DNA of 64,000 nt from Porphyra umbilicalis (GCA_002049455.2 KV918809.1:62001-126000); one strand, 5' to 3'. Shown: positions 22,601 through 32,681, counted from the first letter of the stretch. Translations and numbers: made by a program. The notes: generated from the letters alone by a model not told the origin.

Positions 22601-24172
22601 TGCCGCCACCGTCCTTGTCGCAGGCGTCCTTACCGCCGCCGGTGGTGCTGCCGCTGGCCGTGCCGCCGCCGTGCTTCTAAACGCGGGTCTTAACGCAGGC
22701 GGCCTTGCCACGGCAGACCCTGCCGCCGCCGTTCCGGCCGCGGCGCCTTGTTCAATCGCGGCTTTGGCGGCCGCTAGTGCCTCGCGCACACGCGTCTGGT
22801 CGAACTCTGGCGCCACAGCACGTGGTCCATGCGAAATCCCAGAATGATGGAGCCCATTCTCGGAGCCAGGTGCACTTTCTTGTGCTCTCTCGCTCGCCGC
22901 CGCAGCCGCGGCAAGCGATAGGCGGGCGCCCTGGGGACGCGCGACGGCAGCAGGTCCGGGCGCCAAGCGATGACCTTGGCCAGTGTGCGCCGAGGGCTGG
23001 CTGTGGCCGGCTGGCGCAGCGGGATGGCCTTGGCCGGCAGGCTCTGCAGACGCAATGGCGATGCCTGTCATCGGCGCGATCGTCACGGTGCGACGTAGCT
23101 GCGTCCGCTTCAGCCGGAGGTTGTACTTGATGAGCGTCGCCTTGGCAATGGGCTCCCTCTCGACCATCAGCAGCATGTCGGCCACCCTCTCGGTGGCGGG
23201 CGCCGAGCGCGTGGCCAGCATTCTCCGCAGGTGCACCAGCGTCTCGCCGTCGGTCGGGCCTTTGGTCTTGTCCGCCGCGCGCAGCAGCTTGTTGTCCACC
23301 TCAATGGTTTGCTCCCACAACTCGCCCTTGTCCGTCTTGGGCCACCAGCGGCGGCTGACCCGGATCTTGGCGACGGAGGCCCCGCTGCACACACTCTTGA
23401 CCATTGCAGGTACCAGGGTCCTCATCAGCGTCAGCGGCTTGCTTGACCCTGTCAAAAACTCCATCACCACGTTCTTAGTGGCCATGCTCGGGATGACCAG
23501 CAGAGGCGCGGTGGCGGTCTCGGGGCAGGTCTTTGCCGACGGCCGGTTGCGGCCGCCCGTTGGAACCGCCCTCGAATGGATTTCATCATCCACGTCGGTG
23601 GCCGAGTTGTTGCTGCCCGCGTCATCGTCGGTTGCCGCGTCGTCGCTGCCCGTACGGTTGCCGTCCGCGCCGTCTGGGTCATCCGACAAAGTAGACGGGG
23701 GGGTTGCGTCGGGTAATGCTCCTCCAGTCGAGGGAGCCCCCGCCGCTAGCGGTGTGCTCGAAGCAGTCAGGTTGGAAGCCGAAGGTGGAAGCCCACGCGG
23801 GCGCGACTTCTTGAAGGACCGATAATTAGCACGAGCGAGCCAGGGCTTTGCCTCCAGCAAAGTTGTGGAGCCGGCAAGCATGCTGTCCGCGCTCTCAATG
23901 TAGCGGTAGACCATGTTGAGCACGCGCTTGGCAGGGCTGTCCAGGACGACCTGATCCTCGAAGATGGGCACCCGAAACACCTTGCCGCCGAGGTCGTAGC
24001 CGGACATGTGCAAGTGGAAGTTGATCGTCGGGTTGTCAATGGCAAAATGCTCCACCAGGTCGAGCAAGACCTCGATCTTGGCTACGGACGCCGGTGTCAT
24101 ACGGCTTCCGACCAAACGGTTGATGTTCTTTTTCAGCTTGGCGCGCGTCTTACGCACCGCCTTGGAGACCAT
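19616..24172 (-). CDS. Large Ala/Pro/Thr-repeat protein of unknown function (1518 aa)
   Basis: A single reverse frame runs from ATG 24172 to TGA 19616. It remains open upstream to about 25.56 kb, but that part looks non-coding. Residues 1-130 are a normal, basic then globular region (MVSKAVRKTRAKLKK..., FHLHMSGYDLGGKVFRVP, VVLDSPAKRVLNMVYRYIES). A linker of Asp/Ser follows. A second globular region (about 23540-23060) contains VVMEFLTGSSKPLTLMRTLV and SRRWWPKTDKGELWEQTI. The middle is a tandem repeat of 50/100 residues (PTAAARPPAARTxx...), and the C-terminus is Pro/Lys-rich. I recognise no family. The two globular parts are the best evidence of a real gene; the repeat alone would not be. CCAAT motifs lie on its strand near 24866 and upstream. 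Confidence 0.6.
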   Translation of the reverse strand: MVSKAVRKTRAKLKKNINRLVGSRMTPASVAKIEVLLDLVEHFAIDNPTINFHLHMSGYDLGGKVFRVPIFEDQVVLDSPAKRVLNMVYRYIESADSMLAGSTTLLEAKPWLARANYRSFKKSRPRGLPPSASNLTASSTPLAAGAPSTGGALPDATPPSTLSDDPDGADGNRTGSDDAATDDDAGSNNSATDVDDEIHSRAVPTGGRNRPSAKTCPETATAPLLVIPSMATKNVVMEFLTGSSKPLTLMRTLVPAMVKSVCSGASVAKIRVSRRWWPKTDKGELWEQTIEVDNKLLRAADKTKGPTDGETLVHLRRMLATRSAPATERVADMLLMVEREPIAKATLIKYNLRLKRTQLRRTVTIAPMTGIAIASAEPAGQGHPAAPAGHSQPSAHTGQGHRLAPGPAAVARPQGARLSLAAAAAASERAQESAPGSENGLHHSGISHGPRAVAPEFDQTRVREALAAAKAAIEQGAAAGTAAAGSAVARPPALRPAFRSTAAARPAAAPPAAVRTPATRTVAAPTAAAMLPAVMTAAAPTAATRPPAARTATAPTVAARPSAERTVAAPTAAARPSAARTAFKRKAVTTPTAVQTAAKRPPAARSASTNTAAAPTVTSPMTSAMPSAARTAPASTAGVRMVTAPTAAARPPAARTSLTGAAAAPTAAAPTASARPSAARMAPAGTAGVRTVAAPTAAARPPAARAAYTSTAAAPTAASLMASAMPSVARMAPASTAGVRMVTAPTAAARPPAARTSLTGAAAAPTAAAPTASAMPSAARMAPAGTAGVRTVAAPTAAARPPAARAAYTSTAAAPTAASLMASAMPSVARTAPASTAGVRMVTAPTAAARPPAARTSLTGAAAAPTAAAPTASAMPSAARMAPARTAGVRTVAAPTAAARPPAARTAFTGTAAAPTVAEPNVVAPAASAPAVEAPTVAAGATVAPKVAAGATVAPMVAASATAAWTVAASMSAATSLAESTAVPGPAVARAGAAGTHRMRSKTPGGAAASTIAVAAAAVAVPTKPSPAAQSRTQRPPTAALLAWTTLPQPPPLLTPMVPDSTWARLPPTAQEVQAANSPWARALLPKSSRAVGSAAAARATPSSTSTESRNEQSSASTAAPSATTAASSHKPPPIASTAFSVFPVVPAAIGVHARPPSASLSPSSKNASASVSAVEPSSGSPLRLQPQASPPETPSTVSPTPDSPEPGGPLADLPAPDEMPHDEMPPNERQLHKLTPEAVQEGGTARLAGAPAPPPKWPTAAAPPRRLRAAPRTSAVTAAPSVRSIAARQLAAAAAAGAPKPEPAPRRPPAARPPPPAKPPAVPKPPLAQTPEAQPPTAAKPPPPAKLASVPRPPSAEPPVARKARVASKPPLRPKPPLRPETNSAPSTRGAHAKAMRAAAGSSTAAASRRATTPAVRTTCAATKATLRKGTPATATRGTTKASASAPQERNPANTPTSVARGSRAPTATSASPPRPSLSGIAVAVAATNTALTPSPPLATGGTSAREDGEASASPTA
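21182..22680. repeat. 15 bp minisatellite organised as a 150/300 bp higher-order repeat
   Basis: The base unit is like GCCGCCGTTGGTGCC. GTTGGTGCCGCCACC recurs at 21486, 21786 and 22086, exactly 300 bases apart. The variant GTTGGTGCCGTCACC recurs at 21636, 21936 and 22236, offset by 150. All periods are multiples of three, so long frames stay open on both strands; the forward ones are shadows of the reverse gene. Confidence 0.8.
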
Positions 24173-25010
24173 GTCAACCACCAGAGCAGGCACCGGGACC
24201 AACGGTGGTGCGGTGCCGCCCCGCCGCCGCCGGCTGGGCGGTGACAGGCCACCGGGCGGCCGTGCGGGGGTCGGTCGAGAGCAGGTAGAGGAGGGTGGCG
24301 GGAGGAGACGGGGGAGTGCCGGGGGGTGGTGGATTGAATGCCTGGGGGAAGAGTAGGCAGGCCAACGGCGCGAGGAGAGGGGTAAAGCCGAAGAGAGCGT
24401 CGTCGAGGGGAGCCGGGTGCGGAGAGTCCAGGGGGATTCAACGGCGTAGGACGATAGTGAGTTCTCACCCCTCGACGTCCGGGGGTGATGGGGCGAGGGT
24501 GCGGCGTGCGACCATGTGGCAGCGTGCCGCCGGGGCGAGGCGGGAAGCGGACGGTCGGCGAGCAGGACGGGCCCCAGGAAGTGGGAGCACAACCAACGTT
24601 GCAGGGCGGGCACGCAGACCACCGCGCGCGCGTAGTCGGAGAGCGAGCCCGCGCGGCCGCCCGAGGGACCCACCTGAAGGGGTGCTGGGCATGTGGTCGG
24701 TGGTCCGCGGTCCACCTGATTAATGTAAGGAGGAACGGTCACAACAGGTCGCATAATGTGATGCTGAGATTTGTGGGGAGCAGTAAAATTGTGGCGAGCC
24801 CGGGCAATTTTCGAGGAGTGGAGGGCGTGCCAAAGGGGCCTGGAACGGGGGTCACGCAGGCACATGATTGGCCGCGGCAGTGGCACGGGTGTCAATCGGC
24901 AGTGGACGCGGCGTGCCGGCAGGCCTTCAGGGCGCGGGGAGGCAGCCAATGGAGCCCGTATGCCCAGATGACGGCGGCGTGCCGGCGGATCGTAGGTATT
25001 CCTACGCCAA
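24173..25010 (-). other. 5' region of the large reverse gene, with interspersed repeat
   Basis: 24173-24480 is C/T-rich on the reverse strand and looks like a leader. 24925-25010 is a copy of the CCAATGGAGC interspersed repeat. No separate gene is seen. Confidence 0.35.
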
Positions 25011-25117
25011 AACACAGCTCGGTATCCTCCTGACTGTACTTCTTCCGGTGCTACAATTTCTCTATTAATGATAACGACTAAGACTGCTAAGCTAAGGACA
25101 TCGGTCCTCTGCCTCTC

Positions 25118-25260
25118 CACCTTTCCGCTCCCTTCCGTCCCCCTCCCCGCCGTCCCCCTCCTCGCCGGCCCCCTCCCCGCCGTCCCCCTCCCCGCCGTCC
25201 CCCTCCCTTCCGTCCCCCACCTCACCTTTCTCCTCCCTCCCCACGCCTCAACTCTCCACA
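25118..25260 (+). promoter_or_regulatory. C/T-rich minisatellite leader (CCGTCCCCCTCCCCG)
   Basis: Repeats of CCGTCCCCCTCCCCG on the forward strand precede the short frame at 25473-25604. By analogy with other starts here it could be a promoter or leader of a gene cut off by the transposon at 25701. Confidence 0.3.
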
Positions 25261-25472
25261 CTTCCCCTGCACCTGCCCCTTCTTGCTCACGTCCAGACCT
25301 CGTCCCTTCCGACCTCCCGTCCCCCGCCCACCGCTGCCTCCCCCGCCACCGACGCCGCTGTCCTCCTCCACAACCACCGCTGTCGACGTCCGCAGCCATT
25401 GCCGCTCCCCCGCGTCGTAAAACTTGCGCCTCCACAGTATCCTCCATCTCTTGTCCGCTGCTGCCGCCCCAG

Positions 25473-25604
25473 ATGCAGGAAGGCTCTTTCGGCAGCATGG
25501 CAACCAGAATGCGTGAGTGTCGACCAGGGGAGGATGTCGGCCATGGAAGAGTCAGCCAAGGCAAGCACTGCCCTGTCAGAAAGATGTGTCGGCTGCTCTC
25601 TTAG
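25473..25604 (+). pseudogene. Possible 5' exon of a gene truncated by transposon insertion
   Basis: ATG at 25473 after a C/T-rich leader begins a 43-codon frame (MQEGSFGSMATRMREC...). Within it, C|GTGAGT near 25513 would be a good intron donor. About 100 bases beyond the frame the sequence enters the ~700 bp transposon, and no downstream exon is recognisable. No family is recognised. Confidence 0.2.
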
Positions 25605-25700
25605 AGCTCGCTCCTCTCCTGTAGCTTCCACTCCAGACCGGCACACCTTTCCTTGCCCCGGCAAGACCGTACGACAGGCACCGTTGGAGGCCCATGTTCT

Positions 25701-25965
25701 CCCTGGCCTCTAGGACAGGGTGCTCTCAAAGTGTAGTGGTGCACAGATATACTTAGATCACGGGACTTGCTCTCCGTTTCAGAGGTGGCAGTCCACATTC
25801 GTGTCCTCAGGGATCTGAGGGCGCGTCAGCGTTGGAAGGGTAGCGATGACGCTAAAAGCGAATCGAGTTACGTGGCTGAGAAGGACTGTCCTGCCACAAG
25901 GGTCACAGGGCCCGGACGGCGCCTGCCCGCCTGCCCGGGCAGGGGGCAGGCGCCGTCCGGGCCCT
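25701..25965 (+). mobile_element. Non-autonomous DNA transposon copy 4, left part
   Basis: It starts with CCCTGGCCTCTAGGACAGGG and follows the consensus for ~230 bases. It then ends in a perfect palindrome with 22 bp arms (25906-25966), immediately followed by another element. The right part of the same copy resumes at 27134. Confidence 0.7.
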
Positions 25966-25966
25966 G
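25906..25966. repeat. Palindrome with 22 bp perfect arms
   Basis: CAGGGCCCGGACGGCGCC... on the left is repeated as its exact reverse complement on the right. The sequence of the host transposon turns back on itself here, a foldback made at or near the insertion of the next element. Confidence 0.7.
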
Positions 25967-27133
25967 CGCAGTGCTCACTAACGCCAGGCTCGTGACAAGC
26001 CGGAAATTCTTGTCACGCACCACCGGATTCTCGCACAGTAGCCTGCTTGACACGTCCCCCTGGATCAAAAACGAGGGTCGTCTGTCAAAAAACAGAAAAA
26101 GCTTGGCAACCCCTCTGCCATGGGCGTTGCGTTCGCGCATGTCGCGCCCATCGTGTTATTACTGACGTCCTCTATCAGAAGAGGTAAGAAAATGTGGCCG
26201 TAGAGGCCAGTACGATGGTTCGGGCAAGGGTGCGCATGCCCGTGACAAGAAGGACGAAACACGACCCCGGCGGTTGCCGATCACATTAGCACGCGTCCGT
26301 TCTGGGTGGCCAACTAAGTGCGGAAACCGGCCCGTTCCAACTGGATTTAGGGGCAGTTTACACGCAAGCTTCGACTGATCTTCTCAGAATGCTGTATTTG
26401 TACGGTCCGCTCTTTGATGCCACCTGTTCGATTTCGTCACCCTCCGTCAGTCCTTACGTCAACTTGACGAGTCAAGTCAGTTGTGGGCACAGGACCGCCG
26501 TCAGCTCTCTACGCGGACAAGTGCCTCGCTGCACACCCACCTCTTTTGTGTAGTACCCCAATGGCGGGAGTGACGCGGTGAAAGCAGCGCATTCCGAGCT
26601 TTCCTCCTACTTCGCAGGTGGCGCCGGTTTCCGACGAGAGACGCCACAGACAGCAACCTCATGACGCTAGTAAAGGTCACGGTCACTGGGTTCCGAGCCG
26701 TTGTGGTGGTGCCACGACAGGCACAGTGTCTGGCGCCTTATTCTTTCGTTGATGACGACCGACGCAACGGCCCCGGCATAACCCCCGCCAAATGAGAGAG
26801 CGCTCGCGACGGCGATCGAACCCAGGCCATTTGCTATCTCGCATCCAAAGCAGGCGCTGTAGACCGTCCTCGGGGAGTTTTTGTTGCAGCTACTTTTGCT
26901 ATTTGTCGACTTGCAGCGCTCTGCTTTGTTTGGCAGCTTGCATTAGCACTGTATTTAAGTGTACTTCTTTATCGATTTACAGCAATTGGTCGGTCGTTAG
27001 GCTAATGGGGGCGGCAGCTCTCCGGGCTGTCTTCTTGTCGTGACAGAGCCGTGACGAGCCGTGACCGATTCTCACCTGGACGGAGACAAGAAATCGGCCC
27101 TTGTCACGAGCCTGGCTTTAGTGAGCACTGCGC
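25966..27133. mobile_element. DNA element with ~34 bp terminal inverted repeats, inserted in transposon copy 4
   Basis: The left end GCGCAGTGCTCACTAACGCC and the right end (reverse complement GCGCAGTGCTCACTAAAGCC) match over about 34 bases. The 1168 bp interior has lower GC than its surroundings and no convincing coding region, so the element is non-autonomous. The two halves of the ~700 bp transposon flank it. A target duplication is not obvious because of the palindrome at the left junction. Confidence 0.65.
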
Positions 27134-27625
27134 TGTGGGGCGCCCCCCCCCACCACCCCGAGTTGCGCGCGGCGACCGCGCGCAGCGACTTCCGGGGTTT
27201 GACGCGCCCACGATGACCCGCGTGCGAACGTACCTGTGCGCCGGCTTCTGTTGCGGTGGCTCGTCGGCGGTTTCTGACGCCATCTAGCGGCGCGGTTAGA
27301 GGCACCCAGTCGCGCGGCCGTTGGTCCCACCCACCCGCCCGTGCGCCGTGTCGGCCGCCGCGCCCGCCGTGCGCAGGTGCGCTGCGCGGCGGAGTGACGG
27401 CCCCTCCCGTGGGCGTCGCGCGACGCCGGTCGGCCGCCGCCGCTGCGGTGGCGGCGGCGGCACCCGTTTGCCCGCCCCATGCGCCCCCCGCCACGGCAGA
27501 GTGGCTGTACGTGCCCCCGAGCGCGCTCGCGGCTATGGAGCCGGCCGGCGTGCCCGGTATCGATGCGTGGCCGAGCGCGCTACCGCCCTGAAGGCCAGGG
27601 TATTGCACGCACGTGCCCGGAATGA
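27134..27625 (+). mobile_element. Non-autonomous DNA transposon copy 4, right part
   Basis: This is the GC-rich right two thirds of the ~700 bp element, ending CCCTGAAGGCCAGGG plus tail (…GTGCCCGGAAT). It continues the copy interrupted at 25966. Confidence 0.7.
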
Positions 27626-27844
27626 AAAATCAAACACCTCACGTCTTCATCAATACAATTGTTTGTCTGCGGTCGATTGCAGGACGCTCTCATGATGCTC
27701 CAGGTGTCGCACGAAGACCGGGGAACATGCGGCGTTCGGTCGCCTGACGAACACTCGAACAAAAGCCGAACGACTTCGGGCCTTTCGGGTTCGTCCTGTG
27801 CCGTTTGGGTTTCGTCAGGCGGCACAGGGTTTCCGACGATCTAC

Positions 27845-28116
27845 TGTGCGGTCGCCGCGCGCAACTCGGGGCGCTGGGGGGGGCAGGGGGGCAGGTGCCG
27901 TCCGGGCCCTGTAACGTTTGTGGCAGGACAGTCCATCTCAGCCATATAACTCCATTCGCTTTTAGCGTCATCGCGACCCTTCCAGCACTGACGCTCCCTC
28001 AGATCCCTGAGGACACGAATGTGGACTGCCACCTCTGAAACGGAGAGCAAGTCCCGTGATCTAAGTATATGTGTGCATCACTACACTTTGAGAGCACCCT
28101 GTCCTAAAGGCCAGGG
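27845..28116 (-). mobile_element. Non-autonomous DNA transposon copy 5, left part in reverse
   Basis: This is the left third of the ~700 bp family in reverse orientation, ending with CCTAAAGGCCAGGG at 28116. The GC-rich remainder is missing. 27626-27844 between the two copies holds no recognisable gene. Confidence 0.7.
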
Positions 28117-28211
28117 AATGCATGTTGATGCTTTTCTCGTTCGTACGATGAGCCTGGGGTACGACCGTGACGGTCTATCACGAAGAAGACACGGATAGCA
28201 CTCCCCCTGTA

Positions 28212-28538
28212 TCAAAAGATGTTCGGAACAATGATCAGAAGGTCTCTGTTGAAGGGGACAAACACCGTCCCCGCCCGCCCCCAACGCCCCCAGAACCTCC
28301 AAACAGGGCGATACATATGAGCTTCCGCTGCCGTCTGTGGGCACCAAACCTCGCCAACTTGGACAAGGGGGCAGAAGTGGGGCGGCGCCTGTCGCAGGGG
28401 GCGGGTGGGCCGTGCGGTAGCGGCGGCGGAGGCGTCCGCAGGTGTGAAACCGGAGGGATGAGAGGGGGGGGGGGCGAGGCGGTCTGTAGGTTGAGGGGGG
28501 GGTCGGGTGGCGAGGAGAAAGAAGGAAAAAGCAGCCAT
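28212..28538 (-). CDS. Small hypothetical protein (108 aa)
   Basis: ATG at 28538 in a strong context (GTCCATGGCTG), stop at 28212. The N-terminus is Pro-rich from a C/T-rich tract, and the C-terminal half (MYRPVWRFWGRW..., VFVPFNRDLLIIVPNIF) has a natural composition. No family is recognised. It could also be the start of a spliced gene. Confidence 0.25.
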   Translation of the reverse strand: MAAFSFFLLATRPPPQPTDRLAPPPSHPSGFTPADASAAATARPTRPLRQAPPHFCPLVQVGEVWCPQTAAEAHMYRPVWRFWGRWGRAGTVFVPFNRDLLIIVPNIF

Positions 28539-28539
28539 G

Positions 28540-29400
28540 GACGTTCCTCTGCTTCAAGCGCACTCGCTCAAACCTACCGCCGCCGCATGCCACACGCTCC
28601 GCCTGCCTGCCTGCCTGTCGCCCACGCCCCTCGCAGCGTAACCAAAGCCCCCGCTGTGACCGCCACACCACGCCTCACGTCACCTCGTCTCGCCACGCCC
28701 CGCCCCGCCCGAATCGCTGCTCCTCGGCGGCGGGAAGTCCCCCAAGAGATCCTTCCCTCAACCTCACCGTCGGCAGTTCTGCCCACGCGCTTGTTTGGTT
28801 ACTTCAGTGTATTTCAAGAGTCCCACCGCGTGGTGCTCCCGGGGAATGTGCGATTTCACACTGGAGAAGGACTGTCGAGAGATTGGTGCTCCACAGACTA
28901 CGGCTCCATCGACCATTCCGAGGCAAAGGCAATGGGCAAGCGCTGTGTGCGGCCAAGACCCGGCGTCTTGGGCCACTTTTCGTCCAATTCGGGATCAATC
29001 GGAGCATACAGTGCTCGGCGGTCCTGCCCGCGCGCTTTTTTGGCTACTTCAAGGCGATTCGTGTTCACTGTAAGAATCAATAACACCGTCTATTGGAACG
29101 GAGCGCACCCCCAAGCTGCTCAGACGAGATCACTGTCAGATCGTGTTCTTGAGGGAAGCATCGGAATGGGCTTTGAGGCCGTCTTTGATCCAGATGCAAG
29201 GCCTCGTGCAGATCGCCAGCAATCTTGCACTTTTATTCGGACTCTGACTGGCAAGCGTCGCTCCGGGGTGGCAGTCACAGAGGGACACTGAAGCTGACAG
29301 TGTTTCTGCCTTGCGGCGACGTTCGTTTAGACGATTCTCATTGGATACCAGCCGTGTCCACATTGTTCTGCTCGTGTAGCCGTATGCCTCCAGCACTATG
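28540..29400. other. Intergenic stretch with a pair of direct repeats
   Basis: A ~35-base segment at 28775 (CCCACGCGCTTGTTTGGTTA) recurs diverged at 29023 (CCCGCGCGCTTTTTTGGCTA), 250 bases apart. Otherwise I see nothing coding. Confidence 0.3.
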
Positions 29401-31665
29401 ATTGGTTGGCGGTGGCTTCTTCTCACAGAACTCGCACGGTTGGGCGGAGGGTCCGCCACCCCCAGCGGCTTCAAAGAGCGCCGCAGGCGCCGTCGCCCGG
29501 CCCCCCCTCCCCCGCCGCCAGCACGCTCGTCAGCAGTAGCGGTGTCGTCGGCGGCGGCGACGATGACGGAGCGCGGGTGGCCGTCGGCCGCGGGGATGGA
29601 GCTGCGGTGGTGGCGGCGGCAGCAGTGGTGGCGGCCGACCCGCCGACCCAGTCGGGCGGACCTTGCTGGTGGCGGGCGGACCCCCCCGGCGGGGGGGGAG
29701 GGCGGGCACCAACAGCAGCGCCAGCGGTGGTGGCCGACTTGGCCGTCACGACGGGCGGCCGGCCGGCCGACGGCTGGCCACCGTGAGCGGCGCCGCCGCC
29801 GCCCGCGGCGGCGGGGGCTGCGGCGGCCCCCCTCGCGGCGGTGGTAGCCCGCCGCTGTGCCCCGCCGGCACGCGGGAGGGTGGCGGCGGTCACCGACCGC
29901 CGGGCGGGCGTCCCGCCGCGGCGGCGGCGCCAGCGTTGACGCCCTTGCGGCAGCGGCAGCCGCTGTCGACGGCGGCCGGGAGTGACCGCGTCGGTGTTGG
30001 TGGCGGCGGCGGCGGCAACAGCGGCAGCGGTGGCGGGTGTGGCCGTCGCGCGACGGCGCCCCGCGGTCGGAGGCCGGGCGCCCGTGACCGCCGCCCTCAC
30101 CTGCGACGCGACCGCCCGCCGGTCGTGCGGGCGGCGGTCCCCGCCGGCTGCAGGCCGCAGGATGTCGGAGAGTGGGGTCGGGGAGGTGCCCGCCGCGTGT
30201 TGGCGTCGGGCGCCGCCGGCGGGCCGGGCGCCATTGACGAGGCCGACGGGGAGGCCGATGACGGTGGGGGCGACCGTCGCGGCGGCGGCGGCGGTAGCGG
30301 CTGCACCGCGGGGGACGGCGCCGAAGTGGCGGCCGCGTCGGCCAATGTGGCCGACGATCCAGAGGACGAGGCGCTGTCGCGCGGGTCGGCCGAGGCGGGG
30401 GGAGGGGGCGTGCCGCCTCCCGGGGGGGTGGTGGGTTAAAGGGGTATGCGGCAGCCGCGCGCGGGCGGGCTGCCACTGGGCGACGCCGGCAGCGGGGACG
30501 GGGGGGAGCTCTGTCGGGATGGGGGGGGGGACGCGCCCGTATCGTGGCCCCGCGGCACCCCGGCGGGCCCTGACGGCGGGCCTCGCGCGCCACCTGTATC
30601 CGGAGGAATGCCAGACGGCGGCGGCGGCGGAGCGCCGGCCGGCCGGTTTGGGGCGTTCGCCGGCGGCGGCGGGGCGGTCGGCCCGCCGTCGGGCGGCCGG
30701 TTCGGGGGCGCAACCCCCGGCGGCGGCGGGCGCGTCTGGGGCGCCGGTGGTCCCCGCGGTGGCCCGTCGGCCGGCGCCCCTGGCGCCGGCTGTGGCGGCG
30801 GTGGTGGGGGTGGCGGCGGGAGCGCCGGCGGCGCCCGCGCCGGCACGGTCGGCGGCGGCGCGCGTGACGGCGGCGGTGGGTTAGCGTCCACAAGGGGGGG
30901 CGGCAGCGTCAGTAGCGGTTTGCGGGATAGCGGCAGGGGCGGTGGTTGTGGCGGTGCGGGGCGTGGCGGCGGGCGCGGGGGGGGTGGCGGGGGGCATTCG
31001 CAGCCGTGGAGTGGTGGCGGTGGCGGCGGCGGCCGGTGTGGCGGCAGCGTTGCGGCTGGCGGGCGGGGCAAGCGGCGACGCTGCGACGACGAGCGTGTAG
31101 GCGGCAACGTCGAGCGGCGCAACCACTTCCCAATCCCGGGACGCGCCGGCCGAGAAGGCGCAAGCGGTGGAGGGGGGGGTGGCGTCGCCGTCGCCGCGTG
31201 GCGCTGGCGCTGCCCGCCGCCGCCGGGCAGGGTGGCGGCGCCTCGGCCGGCGGGCTCGCCGGGTGGCGCCGCGGCGGCAACGGGCGAGGCTACGGCAGGG
31301 GCGAGCGGCACGCCCCCCCCCCCTACCGTCGCGCGACGGCCAAGGAGGCGCGCATGACTGGGGGGGGGGCGGCGTTGCCGGCGAAGCGTCGACCCCGGGC
31401 GGCGGGCGGGCGCCAGCGGCGGCAAGGGGCGGCGCCGCGGCGGCGGCCGCGGTTTGCGCGGCCGCAGGCGACAGGCGCCCCGCGCGGGGCGGCGCCACGG
31501 CGGCCGACGGCGGTGGCGACTCGGCGGCAGTGCCTCGGCGCGGCCGGCCGCCGTTGGGCGACGGCGGGGCGACGGCGGCGGTGGCCGGCGGCAAGGTGGT
31601 GCGACGCACCGGTGGCGCGGCGGCGGCGGGGGGCGCCGCCCCAACACGTCCCCCTGGTGTTGTTG
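29400..31665. other. Extreme GC island without a convincing gene
   Basis: For 2.2 kb the sequence is nearly all C and G, made of CGG/GGC/GGGG runs. Open frames of 250-580 codons exist on both strands at once (Arg/Pro-rich one way, Gly-rich the other), a sign of composition rather than coding. The borders to ~45-55% GC sequence are abrupt (31665). It could be a G-quadruplex-rich or CpG-island-like domain. Confidence 0.5.
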
Positions 31666-32681
31666 GTCGCGTGTCAGTCTTTGATTGGCACTAAATTGGA
31701 TCAACAAATCTGCATCCGCCAAATGGTACTGAAGCATATGCCCAAAATCAGTAGAAAATATTTTGCACAGATTATGCGAGAGACCGAACAAACCGGTTAG
31801 CTATCCGGATGCATATCCGCCGCTGAAGTGCTCCCGTGGTGTCACCGTCTGCGACACATTTAGCCTCCCTGCGCGACTCTCTGGCGACACTCTGTCGTAT
31901 TGTGTCGCCATTGTGTCGCCCATGAGGAACCAAAGAGTCACCTTGGGCACGACCGCCGACGACCCAGCGTACCCCCTTCCCCGGGAACTGCCGCAAGTTG
32001 TATGCCGCGGGTGCCCACGCAGACACGGCGCATCCCGGCGGGTGTCTCCAGAGCACAAATGCGCTGAGCGTCTCGCGGATGGCCAGCTGGTAGTGTTTGA
32101 CGGTCCCGAGGAACCAAGAGGCAATCTATGCGTCGGGGGAGGAGGAGGGGAGGGGGTCGGGTGTGAAAGGGGGGGGGGGGGGTGGTGCGCGGGGGTTGTG
32201 AGGTGCCTCGGTGGGGCAGTGAGGTGACGGTGAGGGGTGAATAGGTCACAAAGTACATTGATAAAGGGGCAGATCCGTACGAGACATGAAAAAGGACAGG
32301 GGGGGGCAGGGAGGTGGGGGACGGGCCTCGCGGAAAGCACGGAAGCGGGGAGTGAGGCGAAAAAATGCGGTGAGGGGGGTAGGGGGGGCGGCGCGACTGC
32401 GCCCTCACAAGTCCAGAGAGCTGAGAGCATGTCACCGCCCTCCAGGAAGGCCGCTGGAGGTCCGCTCGGGGCGTGGTCGACCCCAGCGCCGTTTCTGTGA
32501 GCGCCCGTTGCAAGAAGAGAATGCGCTACGGATGCTCAGATACTCGCGCCAAACCCCTACTTTTTCTCGAGACAACATGCACCCGGGTTCCCTTAAGAGC
32601 ACAGAGACTCTGCTGAGTCCATTTCTGGTGTTACAATGAGCACCAGAGACCGAGAAGCACAAGAAAAACGGTACCATAAAA

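Noticed and set aside
21138-22847. 569-codon forward frame rich in Ala/Val
   Set aside because: It is a shadow of the reverse-strand repeat gene; the 15/150/300 bp repeat keeps several frames open.
26810-26860. GGGTTCGATCG on the reverse strand, like a tRNA T-loop
   Set aside because: The upstream sequence does not fold into D and anticodon arms of tRNA size.
29136-31791. Frames of 250-585 codons on both strands
   Set aside because: They are mutually overlapping, Arg/Pro- or Gly-rich, and explained by near-pure GC composition; no domain is visible.
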